A stretch of 11,159 nucleotides of DNA from Proteobacteria bacterium UBA6522. GTDB taxonomy: Bacteria; Pseudomonadota; Gammaproteobacteria; Steroidobacterales; Rariloculaceae. The stretch covers positions 18,513-29,671 of the forward strand of contig DJLG01000179.1 in NCBI GenBank assembly GCA_002434915.1. Reading direction: 5' to 3'. Of this stretch, positions 1 through 7,245 are shown piece after piece. Each line of letters starts with the position of its first letter. The first letter of the stretch is position 1. The position numbers were made by a program, and so were the translations under genes. Below the pieces are notes generated by a model. That model did not search any database. It had not been told where the DNA came from and saw nothing but the letters and a program-made list of their open reading frames with translations.

Positions 1-1848
1 TTTTTTGGCATTATCCCAAGCACCTCCGCCTGTTGTCATAGAAATGGCAACAAAGAGCCCGGTTACGATTGTGCCCATTAGCAGTCCACCTAACGCTTCA
101 GGGCCGAGCAGCATGCCTACAACAATTGGGACAAGCACGGGAAGAAGCGATGGAATAATCATTTCTTTAATTGCCGACCTAGTCAGCAAATCTACCGCAG
201 TGGAGTAATCAGGCCGAGTTGTGCCTTCCATTATTCCCGCCATTTCCCTGAATTGTCTGCGTACTTCTTCTACTACAGATCCCGCTGCTCTTCCAACAGC
301 TTCCATGGCTAAGGCCCCAAATAGGAAGGGCACTAGGCCACCTATAAACAGGCCAATAATCACCCGGGGGTTAGATAGATCAAAGCTAAGCGTTCCAAAA
401 CCTTCTTGTTCTAGGCTGTGCGTGTAATCGGAAAATAAAACCAGTGCTGCTAAAGCAGCAGAGCCGATGGCATAACCCTTAGTAACTGCTTTTGTAGTAT
501 TACCTACTGCATCCAGGGAATCCGTTACAGTTCTAACATCAGAGGGCAATTCGGCCATTTCGGCAATGCCTCCCGCGTTATCAGTGATGGGGCCAAAGGC
601 ATCCAAAGCAACGATCATACCTGTCATAGAGAGCATGCTAGTTGCTGCTATAGCTATGCCATAGAGCTCCGCAAGTTCATATGCCCCCCAGATTGATATG
701 CAAACCATGATCACTGGCCATGCAGTCGATTTCATTGAAACACCAAGGCCCGCAATGATATTTGTTGCATCTCCCGTGGTTGATGCACCCGCAATTTTTT
801 TCACTGGAGCATATTCAGTACTGGTATAATATTCAGTGATCACTATCATGGCAGCAGTTAAGGCTAAACCAATAAGTGCTGCTAAATATAAGTTAATAGC
901 ACCGTCACCCATTAGAGCAGTTGTAATTGGGTAGAAAGCGATTGCTGCTAGAACTCCGGAGACAATAACCCCTTTATATAAGGCCCCCATTATTTTTCCG
1001 GTATTAGTCTTCACAAAGAACGTACCGACAATTGATGCAACGATTGAAATTCCACCAAGTGCTATGGGGTAAATGACAGCATTCTCACCAATTGATGCGG
1101 TCATTAATCCGCCGAGAAGCATGGTTGCTATAAGCGTTACAGCATAGGTTTCAAAAAGGTCTGCCGCCATTCCAGCACAGTCCCCAACATTATCCCCAAC
1201 ATTGTCTGCTATGACGGCTGGATTACGAGGGTCATCTTCAGGAATGCCCGCTTCTACTTTGCCAACTAGGTCTGCTCCAACGTCAGCACCCTTTGTAAAG
1301 ATTCCGCCGCCAAGACGAGCAAAAATTGAGATTAATGAGCCACCAAATGCAAGTCCAACCAGCGCTTTCAACACAGCCTCTTGTCCCATCCCCATCGACT
1401 GAAGGATGGCGTAGTAACCAGCAACGCCCAGTAAGCCTAGGCCTACAACTAACAACCCAGTGATAGCACCACCACGAAAAGCGATAATCAGTGCAGGATT
1501 AACTCCCTGTGTAGCTGCTTCAGCAGTTCTAACATTTGCACGCACGGAGACGAACATTCCGATATAGCCGGCTAAAGCTGAGAAGGCAGCGCCAATCGCA
1601 AAACCAATTGCGCTGTACCAATCGATTGCGATTCCTAGGATCACAAATAGAACGATTCCAACAATAGCAATGGTCAAATACTGCCGGTTCATATATGCAC
1701 TTGCACCTTCTTGTATGGCGGATGCAATTTCCTGCATGCGTTCAGAACCTGCCGATCGGCCTAGTATCCAGTTCACAGCGACCAAACCATAGATCACTGC
1801 TAACATGGCAGCCCCTAATGAAAGCCAAAGAGCCAATTGTGAGTTCAT
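1..1848 (-). CDS. hppA: Membrane-bound H+-translocating pyrophosphatase, K+-independent type (3' end cut by window edge)
   Basis: This integral membrane pump hydrolyses pyrophosphate and moves protons across the cytoplasmic membrane, and can run in reverse to make PPi. I translated the minus strand from ATG at 1848-1846: 616 codons stay open to base 1, and the family's usual length is about 670-700, so only the C-terminal end is missing. The protein is a chain of hydrophobic helices. The PPi/Mg-binding signature begins DVGADLVGK at residue 189 and continues through [27 protein letters not shown] lies near residue 420. [10 protein letters not shown] has Lys453 and Thr456, the residues known to mark K+-independent enzymes (Ala at the Lys position marks K+-dependent ones). 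The characterised K+-independent branch pumps H+, so H+ is inferred here. GGAG at 1857-1860 sits 8 nt before the ATG. It lies downstream of pfp on the same strand, which suggests linked expression. Confidence 0.96.
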   Translation of the reverse strand, partial: MNSQLALWLSLGAAMLAVIYGLVAVNWILGRSAGSERMQEIASAIQEGASAYMNRQYLTIAIVGIVLFVILGIAIDWYSAIGFAIGAAFSALAGYIGMFVSVRANVRTAEAATQGVNPALIIAFRGGAITGLLVVGLGLLGVAGYYAILQSMGMGQEAVLKALVGLAFGGSLISIFARLGGGIFTKGADVGADLVGKVEAGIPEDDPRNPAVIADNVGDNVGDCAGMAADLFETYAVTLIATMLLGGLMTASIGENAVIYPIALGGISIVASIVGTFFVKTNTGKIMGALYKGVIVSGVLAAIAFYPITTALMGDGAINLYLAALIGLALTAAMIVITEYYTSTEYAPVKKIAGASTTGDATNIIAGLGVSMKSTAWPVIMVCISIWGAYELAELYGIAIAATSMLSMTGMIVALDAFGPITDNAGGIAEMAELPSDVRTVTDSLDAVGNTTKAVTKGYAIGSAALAALVLFSDYTHSLEQEGFGTLSFDLSNPRVIIGLFIGGLVPFLFGALAMEAVGRAAGSVVEEVRRQFREMAGIMEGTTRPDYSTAVDLLTRSAIKEMIIPSLLPVLVPIVVGMLLGPEALGGLLMGTIVTGLFVAISMTTGGGAWDNAKK

Positions 1849-1987
1849 TCTGTTTTCTCCATTCTTGTCCACTACCTACGAATGATGGTACCAACTTTGT
1901 AAGAGAGTCAGTTTACGGAAGTTGTGGAATATTAATTAAAGCTTGCAGTTAGCCTTTGCTTTGAAAGTTAAGTGTCCTAATCAATCC

Positions 1988-2020
1988 TATGAATAATTTC
2001 ATAACATACTAATTTTAGTA
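1988..2020. repeat. Two adjacent palindromes in the pfp-hppA gap
   Basis: TATGAATAATTTCATA (1988-2003) is a perfect inverted repeat with 6-base arms and a 4-base centre. Four bases on, TACTAATTTTAGTA (2007-2020) is another with 6-base arms and a 2-base centre. Both are AT-rich, lie 140-172 bases upstream of the hppA start and have no T-run marking them as terminators. They could be protein-binding sites for an internal hppA promoter, or chance in AT-rich DNA. Confidence 0.4.
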
Positions 2021-2035
2021 TTACTTTTTACTGTC

Positions 2036-2056
2036 TCAGTGTTTTTAATTCACTGA
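2036..2056. repeat. Inverted repeat just downstream of the pfp stop
   Basis: TCAGTG at 2036-2041 pairs with CACTGA at 2051-2056 around a 9-base AT-rich loop, ten bases past the pfp stop codon. In the pfp direction the hairpin is followed by a purine-rich stretch and not by a T-run, so it does not look like a standard intrinsic terminator. It may protect the 3' end of a processed pfp transcript or be a binding site. The rest of the 1849-2065 gap shows no gene. Confidence 0.35.
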
Positions 2057-2065
2057 AAAAGCGCG

Positions 2066-3328
2066 CTATCTTAACACAAAGTTTTTGTCTAACTGCCGCT
2101 GCACGGGCACATTACGTAGTTCAGCATAACGAGGCAACCCTTTTTGATAAGGTGGATAGTCCTCCCCACGAATGAGTGGCTCAAGGTAGCGACGACAGGC
2201 TTTTGTTATGGAAAATCCGTCTCGACTTATGAATGAACGAGGCATCATTTTTTCTTTGTTTGCAACCCGGCTTAATGGCGCATGCTTTATCGTCCAGCGA
2301 TAAGGAGAATCTGATGTGCGCACTATTATGGGCATTACGGCATTGTGTCCTTTGAGGGCAAATTCAACAGCCTTTTTCCCTACTGCATATGCTTGTTCCA
2401 CATCCACCTTAGATGCAATATGTCGAGCAGAACGTTGTAAATAATCAGCAATTGCATAGTGATATTTAAGGCCTAGTTTTTCCTTTACTAGAGTAGCTAC
2501 GGTAGCTGCAACTCCACCAAGCTGAGCATGACCAAAGGCATCATGAATTCCTGATTCAGCTAAAAATCTACCATTTGGATGGCGGACCCCTTCTGAAACA
2601 ACAATGACGCAGTAGCCATAGCGATCCACACACTTTTTAACTCTCGCTAGGAAATGAGGTGTATTAAAAGGGATTTCAGGAAATAGAATAATGTGAGGTG
2701 CATCACTCTGGTTATGTCCAGCTAGCCCTCCTGCAGCGGCAATCCAACCCGCATGCCGTCCCATAACTTCCAGTATGAAAACTTTAGTTGAGGTTTTAGC
2801 CATGGACGCGACATCTAGAGCTGCCTCGCGCGTTGCAAGTGCCACATATTTCGCAACTGAACCAAAACCAGGACAGGTGTCTGTTAACGGCAAATCATTA
2901 TCAACTGTTTTAGGGATACCAATGCAGGTCACAGGGAACCCGAGTTTTTGACCAATTTGAGATACCTTATGAGCAGTATCCATAGAATCACCACCGCCGT
3001 TATAAAAGAAGTATCCAATATTGTGGGCCTTGAAGACTTCTATTAAACGTTGATATTCTGCGCGATTTTCCTCTAACCCTTTGAGCTTATATCGGGCAGA
3101 CCCGAAAGCCCCCCCAGGTGTATAACGTAAGGCTGCAATGGCTCTATCAGATTCTTTACTTGTATCAATCAGATCTTCTGTCAGAGCGCCAATAATCCCA
3201 TTTCGACCAGCAAGTATTTTGCCTATTCGATCCTTTTTTTTTCGTGCTGTCTCAATTACGCCACAAGCCGTTGCGTTAATTACAGCCGTTACTCCACCTG
3301 ACTGAGCATAAAAACCATTTTGCTTCAC
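2066..3328 (-). CDS. pfp: Pyrophosphate-dependent 6-phosphofructokinase
   Basis: This cytoplasmic enzyme reversibly interconverts fructose-6-phosphate plus PPi and fructose-1,6-bisphosphate plus phosphate. In relatives it can also act on sedoheptulose phosphates. I start it at GTG 3328 (420 residues), where MKQNGFYAQSGGVTAVINA fits the family N-terminus and GGGAG (3334-3338) lies 5 nt upstream; the longer ATG frame at 3406 adds 26 unfamiliar residues. Motifs in this numbering: GGGDS at 111-115 with Asp114 in place of the Gly of ATP-using enzymes, PKTVDND at 139-145 with Lys140 (the PPi-specificity Lys) and catalytic Asp143, and MGRHAGW at 189-195 for the sugar phosphate. Together these mark PPi as the phosphoryl donor. 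hppA follows on the same strand and adk is divergent. The link to carbon fixation or C1 metabolism is inferred. Confidence 0.95.
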   Translation of the reverse strand: MKQNGFYAQSGGVTAVINATACGVIETARKKKDRIGKILAGRNGIIGALTEDLIDTSKESDRAIAALRYTPGGAFGSARYKLKGLEENRAEYQRLIEVFKAHNIGYFFYNGGGDSMDTAHKVSQIGQKLGFPVTCIGIPKTVDNDLPLTDTCPGFGSVAKYVALATREAALDVASMAKTSTKVFILEVMGRHAGWIAAAGGLAGHNQSDAPHIILFPEIPFNTPHFLARVKKCVDRYGYCVIVVSEGVRHPNGRFLAESGIHDAFGHAQLGGVAATVATLVKEKLGLKYHYAIADYLQRSARHIASKVDVEQAYAVGKKAVEFALKGHNAVMPIIVRTSDSPYRWTIKHAPLSRVANKEKMMPRSFISRDGFSITKACRRYLEPLIRGEDYPPYQKGLPRYAELRNVPVQRQLDKNFVLR

Positions 3329-3333
3329 TATGA

Positions 3334-3338
3334 CTCCC
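3334..3338 (-). promoter_or_regulatory. Ribosome binding site that supports the GTG start of pfp
   Basis: On the minus strand GGGAG lies 5 bases upstream of GTG 3328-3326. It is the best Shine-Dalgarno match near either candidate start and argues for the shorter protein. Confidence 0.55.
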
Positions 3339-3350
3339 AGGAATGTTGTT

Positions 3351-3380
3351 TTAATAGGTCTTGAACATACAGGATACCAA
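3351..3380 (-). promoter_or_regulatory. Putative sigma-70 promoter for pfp
   Basis: On the minus strand TTGGTA (3380-3375) and TATTAA (3356-3351) are separated by 18 bases, each matching four of six consensus positions. Transcription would begin near 3344, leaving a short leader that holds the GGGAG site. That start would exclude the ATG at 3406. The match is moderate and unsupported by other data. Confidence 0.33.
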
Positions 3381-3395
3381 AAGGATGTTTTTTGT

Positions 3396-3424
3396 TTGAC
3401 CACCAAAGCTTATCGGGCTAGCTT
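3396..3424 (+). promoter_or_regulatory. Weak putative promoter for adk with overlapping inverted repeat
   Basis: TTGACC (3396-3401, five of six -35 matches) is followed after 17 bases by TAGCTT (3419-3424), a poor -10. An inverted repeat, AAAGCT (3405-3410) and AGCTTT (3420-3425) with a 9-base centre, overlaps the spacer and the -10. It lies between the divergent adk and pfp genes, so it could be an operator, but both calls are weak. Confidence 0.28.
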
Positions 3425-3467
3425 TATTGTCATAAGCTACTGTTAAAACAGATATGGAGACCTCTAA

Positions 3468-4121
3468 ATGAGAATTGTATTGCTTGGTGCGCCTGGTTCT
3501 GGGAAGGGCACTCAGGCCTATAGACTACAAAAGGAAATGGGTTTGCCGCAGATATCAACTGGGGATCTTTTGCGAGAGGCTGTGACTGCAGGCAGTACAT
3601 TAGGACTTCAAGCAAAAAAACTAATGGATTTAGGTGAATTAGTTTCTGATGACATTGTTTTGGGGATCATTGAAGATAGAGTCTGCGCAGCTGATACAAC
3701 TGACGGATATGTGCTGGATGGATTCCCGAGAAACCTTGGACAAGCTAAAAGTTTAGATAATCTCCTAACACGCCTGGGCCAGAAGTTAGATGCTACTATT
3801 TTAATGAATGTGGATTTTGAGCTTTTGATTAAGCGATTAACTGGAAGACGGACCTGTTCTAAGACCGGTAAACTACTTAATATTTATTTCTCTCCCAAAG
3901 AAGAATTAGAAGCCTGCATAAAAGCAGGTGGTGAGCTGCGTCAACGAGCTGATGATAATGAGGATACTATTAGGAATAGGCTGCTTATTTATGAGCGTGA
4001 GACACAGCCATTGATTAAGTACTATGGTGACAGGAATATTTTGCAAATAGTGGACGCAAAGGGAAGTATGGACGACGTCTACATAGGGGTGAGAGAGGCC
4101 CTTGATAACCCCCTGCTATAG
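3468..4121 (+). CDS. adk: Adenylate kinase
   Basis: This enzyme catalyses ATP + AMP to 2 ADP in the cytoplasm and balances the adenylate pool, including AMP from reactions that release PPi. The 217-residue length is normal for the bacterial long form. Visible are the P-loop GAPGSGKGT (7-15), the AMP-site STGDLLRE (30-37), DGFPRN (84-89), GRR opening the LID domain at 126-128, and the closing ADDNEDTIRNRL with its Arg. The LID has the usual length, but its interior (TCSKTGKLLN and a GGEL segment) differs from the E. coli type. It has single Cys at 130 and 150, not the paired CxxC zinc motif of Gram-positive enzymes. GGAGA (3456-3460) sits 7 nt before the ATG. It is divergent from pfp and is probably transcribed alone, converging on rnd with 16 bases between stops. 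Confidence 0.97.
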   Translation: MRIVLLGAPGSGKGTQAYRLQKEMGLPQISTGDLLREAVTAGSTLGLQAKKLMDLGELVSDDIVLGIIEDRVCAADTTDGYVLDGFPRNLGQAKSLDNLLTRLGQKLDATILMNVDFELLIKRLTGRRTCSKTGKLLNIYFSPKEELEACIKAGGELRQRADDNEDTIRNRLLIYERETQPLIKYYGDRNILQIVDAKGSMDDVYIGVREALDNPLL

Positions 4122-4137
4122 AAACCGAATCAGGGCT

Positions 4138-5223
4138 TTAAGTTTCTTTTAAGAAAAAATCGTCGAACTCGTGTTGTCTCCATCCGTTAGCTATTCTATC
4201 GGAAGGTTTGCCAAAAAGAAGATCTATGAGTTCTTTTCGAGTGGCGAGCACTTCAGGTTGAATGCCCAGTTTATGCGCTCGTTGTGCCGTAAGGTTCTGA
4301 AGCTGCTTTAGGCTATTTTTATCAGGACGAGGTTTATGAAGACGTTTTTTGACTAAAGTTATTTGATCAATATTTTTGTTAGTAGTAGCTGCCAGAATTT
4401 TGTCGCCAAAACGCTTGATAAGCTTAGGAGGCATATCAGCAATAGCGGCTAGTTCTTTATGTGTAGTTGGGGGTCTACTTGCAGTGCGAATAATTAATTC
4501 ATCACTCAGTATCCAGCGCCGAGGGCGGTCAAGTTCTTGCGCACACTCCTCACGCCATTCGACTAAAGATAATGCAACAGACTGAGATGAGGCTTCTAAG
4601 GAACTGAGGCCCTTAAGACGTTCCCATAGAGTTAAAGCAGGAGTCACCAATGGTGCGCCAAGCGCTTGTTGGCAGTCTTCCTCAAACCAGCTAATACGAC
4701 CATATTTTTCTAGCTCTGAGTATAGGTTATCCCATAATTTCAAAAGATGATGCACATCACCTAGAGCATATTTAACGGCGGGGGTTGCTAGAGGGCGTTT
4801 TGCCCAATTCGTTCTAGACAATGACTTGTCCAGTTCAATATTTAATCTTTTTTGAACAATATCTTGAAGACCAATTTGTGGCATATGACCTAGTAGCGCC
4901 GCAGCTATTTGTGTATCAATCAAACGAGAGGGAAGTCCATTTGCATATTGGTCTATAACCTCAAGGTCTTGCCTAGCGCTATGTAAAACCCAGGATTTAT
5001 CTTTTTCTAAAAGCAACTTAAACAGTGGACTTAAATCCAAATCAGCTAAGCAGTCGACGCAGGCCGCTAAGTTAGGGGTGGCTATCTGTATTAAGCAGAG
5101 TTTTGGGTAATATGTGCTTTCCCTCATGAACTCAGTATCGAGAGAAATTATTGGTTCTACTGATATGCTGGAAATTAATTCAGCAAGAGAACTATCGCTA
5201 TCTATAAAAAGGTCTGTTCCCAT
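4138..5223 (-). CDS. rnd: Ribonuclease D
   Basis: This 3'-5' exoribonuclease trims the 3' ends of tRNA and other small RNA precursors. It has 361 residues, close to the E. coli enzyme (about 375). The DEDDy exonuclease fold shows Exo I SLDTEF with Asp29 and Glu31, Exo II HSARQDLEVI with Asp86, and Exo III KYALGD with Tyr152 and Asp156, so all expected metal ligands and the Tyr are present. An HRDC nucleic-acid-binding domain follows at about 205-285 (ALSLVEWREE, then a segment with RPRRWILSDE). No strong Shine-Dalgarno is seen before ATG 5223, only a purine run (AAAGAAA). The gene is convergent with adk and divergent from the membrane-protein/mpl group, so it is likely a single-gene unit. Confidence 0.96.
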   Translation of the reverse strand: MGTDLFIDSDSSLAELISSISVEPIISLDTEFMRESTYYPKLCLIQIATPNLAACVDCLADLDLSPLFKLLLEKDKSWVLHSARQDLEVIDQYANGLPSRLIDTQIAAALLGHMPQIGLQDIVQKRLNIELDKSLSRTNWAKRPLATPAVKYALGDVHHLLKLWDNLYSELEKYGRISWFEEDCQQALGAPLVTPALTLWERLKGLSSLEASSQSVALSLVEWREECAQELDRPRRWILSDELIIRTASRPPTTHKELAAIADMPPKLIKRFGDKILAATTNKNIDQITLVKKRLHKPRPDKNSLKQLQNLTAQRAHKLGIQPEVLATRKELIDLLFGKPSDRIANGWRQHEFDDFFLKET

Positions 5224-5232
5224 AATGCGTTT

Positions 5233-5261
5233 CTTTTACACTTACTCAGGTGGCATTCCAA
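5233..5261 (-). promoter_or_regulatory. Weak putative promoter for rnd
   Basis: On the minus strand TTGGAA (5261-5256) and TAAAAG (5238-5233) are separated by 17 bases, each matching four of six consensus positions. Initiation would fall only a few bases before the rnd ATG, giving an almost leaderless message and matching the lack of a clear ribosome binding site. Confidence 0.22.
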
Positions 5262-5286
5262 CTATAAACATTAGGAGTATTCACGT

Positions 5287-5844
5287 TTGTGGCATTTAAC
5301 ACTGGTATTTGCCGATATAGCACTTCACAGACGAGGTCCTGACGAGCTACCAGCATCGCAGTTCTTGTTTGTGTCGGTCCTTGTCTTCTATCTAATAGTG
5401 GGGCTCTTGTCATTATTATTCAGTGAACCGGCTGAGCGTCTGCTCTCGATTAACATTTTCGGTTTAAACCTTTATCTAGGATACATTGGCCTGATCATAT
5501 TGGAGACGTCCTTAGATGTTTTATTTGTTTGGGGGACACTAAAGATTTTTAATCACCCTAAACGTTTTTTTCAGACTGCTACCGCCTTATTTGGAGTACT
5601 GGCATTACTAGGGGTTATCAGAATACCTGTTTTGGTTTGGATAGAAGCTGTCAGAGAGGTAGGCAATGAACCTACTACTGGAGTATTTGTCTATCTCGCG
5701 CTCTTTCTTTGGACAATAGATGCAGCTGGATTCATATTAGCTAAGGCAACTCAGAATACATATTTTGTGGGAGTTATGATCGCAACAGGTTACGTTATGG
5801 TTTCTTTTTCCCTACGTGATTATATGTTCCCGGTAACTGGCTAA
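5287..5844 (+). CDS. Conserved-type integral membrane protein of unknown function, five predicted helices
   Basis: I do not recognise a function for this 185-residue protein. The hydrophobic stretches suggest five membrane helices at about 26-46, 63-83, 95-120, 131-152 and 159-176, after a short charged N-terminus (ADIALHRRGPDELPAS). No signal peptide, catalytic motif or cysteine cluster is visible. Spacing of the helices is loosely like small Yip1-type membrane proteins, but this is only a resemblance. The start is TTG 5287, with AGGAG (5273-5277) 9 nt upstream; no ATG or GTG in frame is better placed. The stop overlaps the mpl start by one base (TAATG), so the two are very probably co-translated. 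That context hints at a cell-envelope role but does not prove it. Confidence 0.82.
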   Translation: MWHLTLVFADIALHRRGPDELPASQFLFVSVLVFYLIVGLLSLLFSEPAERLLSINIFGLNLYLGYIGLIILETSLDVLFVWGTLKIFNHPKRFFQTATALFGVLALLGVIRIPVLVWIEAVREVGNEPTTGVFVYLALFLWTIDAAGFILAKATQNTYFVGVMIATGYVMVSFSLRDYMFPVTG

Positions 5845-7220
5845 TGCGTATTCATATACTTGGGATCTGTGGAACATTTATGGGCGGGCTTGCTGCAATA
5901 GCAAAGGCTGCTGGTCATGAGGTTTCTGGTTCCGATGAAAATGTTTATCCACCTATGAGTGACCAGCTAAGCAATTTAGGGATTAATTTACAAGAGGGGT
6001 ATAACTCTGCTTTTATCAGTAAGGGAGTCGACTGTGTGGTTGTTGGAAATGGACTGTCTCGAGGTAATGTTGCCGTAGAGGCTTTGCTAAACAGCGATAT
6101 TCCATACTGCTCAGGTCCTCAGTGGTTATTTGAGAATGTACTACAAGATAAGTGGGTGCTCGCCATAGCAGGCACTCATGGAAAGACGACAACAAGTAGC
6201 ATGTTAGCTTGGATACTTGAATACGCTAAATATTTCCCTGGGTTTTTAATAGGCGGTGTTCCACATAATTTTGGCATTTCTGCACGACTTGGCAAATCTG
6301 AGTTTTTTGTTATCGAGGCCGATGAGTACGATACGGCTTTTTTCGATAAACGCGCCAAATTTATCCACTATCGACCTAAAACCCTATCTATAACAAATAT
6401 CGAATATGACCATGCTGATATATATGCTGACTTGGATGCCATTCTTTGGCAGTTTCAGCAGCTGCTAAGAACTGTTCCCTCCAGCGGCCTTATTAATGTA
6501 AATGGGCATGATAAAAATATCGGAAAAATGCTAAGACAGAGCATATGGACTCCGATTGAAACGTTTGGGTTGAAGAATGGGACAAATTGGTCAGCAAACT
6601 ATAATACCCAAGGTCAAGAGTCTTATTTTGATGTGTATCGAGAAGACATAAAAATTGGAGGGACAGCCTGGAATCTGTTTGGCAAGCATAATTTAGCAAA
6701 TGCTCTTGCCGCTCTTAGTGCTGCTGCACATGCGGGGGTTAGCATAGAGATAGGATTAGAAGCGCTCTCTCTATTTGAAGGAGTAAAAAGACGGCTAGAG
6801 AAAAATGGGGTTTATGGCGGAATCACACTTTATGATGATTTTGCACACCACCCCACAGCAATCACTGCGACCATATGTGCTTTACGAGACCAACACATAG
6901 ATTCGCGAATCGTCATTGTGATAGAGCCAAGATCGAACACGATGAAGATGGATATTCATAGAGAATCGTTGCTTAAAGCGTTGGGAAGAGCAGACCGAGT
7001 GTTTTTATTGGCATCAGATGACTTGGAGTGGAATCCTGAGTCAGCTTTAGCTTCTTTAGGTTCGAAGGTATCTGTTTCATGGGATATGGACTCAATATTA
7101 AATCTTCTTTTGGAAGATCTGAGAAGTGGTGACTGTGTGACGATGATGTCTAATGGCGGTTTTCAGGGGTTACGAAATCAACTACAAGAATCCTTAAAAA
7201 CTAGATTTAAGAGTCTATAG
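5844..7220 (+). CDS. mpl: UDP-MurNAc:L-Ala-gamma-D-Glu-meso-DAP ligase (murein peptide ligase)
   Basis: This enzyme recycles peptidoglycan by joining the tripeptide from old wall to UDP-N-acetylmuramic acid, using ATP, in the cytoplasm. The 458 residues match the family. The N-terminal Rossmann-like domain begins MRIHILGICGTFMGGLA, where the CGTFMGG form is typical of Mpl and unlike MurC. The ATP loop GTHGKTTT lies at 110-117, IEADEYDTAFFDKRAKF gives the Mpl-type central segment, FGKHNLANALAA follows, and the C-terminal domain has YDDFAHHPTAI and ends near MMSNGGFQGL. The ATG overlaps the stop of the membrane-protein gene, so translation is probably coupled. Mpl implies a meso-DAP wall and scavenging of muropeptides, as is usual in Gram-negative gammaproteobacteria. 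Confidence 0.96.
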   Translation: MRIHILGICGTFMGGLAAIAKAAGHEVSGSDENVYPPMSDQLSNLGINLQEGYNSAFISKGVDCVVVGNGLSRGNVAVEALLNSDIPYCSGPQWLFENVLQDKWVLAIAGTHGKTTTSSMLAWILEYAKYFPGFLIGGVPHNFGISARLGKSEFFVIEADEYDTAFFDKRAKFIHYRPKTLSITNIEYDHADIYADLDAILWQFQQLLRTVPSSGLINVNGHDKNIGKMLRQSIWTPIETFGLKNGTNWSANYNTQGQESYFDVYREDIKIGGTAWNLFGKHNLANALAALSAAAHAGVSIEIGLEALSLFEGVKRRLEKNGVYGGITLYDDFAHHPTAITATICALRDQHIDSRIVIVIEPRSNTMKMDIHRESLLKALGRADRVFLLASDDLEWNPESALASLGSKVSVSWDMDSILNLLLEDLRSGDCVTMMSNGGFQGLRNQLQESLKTRFKSL

Positions 7221-7245
7221 ACGATTGGAATTTTTAAAATAAGAT

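Noticed and set aside
5..1402. Short plus-strand open frames at 5-208, 221-427 and 1202-1402
   Set aside because: They lie opposite the continuous hppA frame, which shows strong family motifs; their peptides are serine/proline-rich and look like antisense reading of membrane-protein codons.
1695..1952. Plus-strand 85-codon frame crossing the hppA start
   Set aside because: Most of it is antisense to the hppA N-terminus; no ribosome binding site or family likeness was seen.
3430..3615. Minus-strand frame over the adk start
   Set aside because: It is antisense to the adk P-loop region, and that coding is certain.
4108..4155. Hairpin CCCTG/CAGGG between adk and rnd as a terminator
   Set aside because: The stem is only five pairs with a 15-base loop, and the following T-rich stretch is interrupted; too weak to call.
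5264..5269. TATAAA as a -10 box for the membrane-protein/mpl group
   Set aside because: Its predicted start would fall inside or beyond the AGGAG ribosome site, and no -35 lies at a proper distance.
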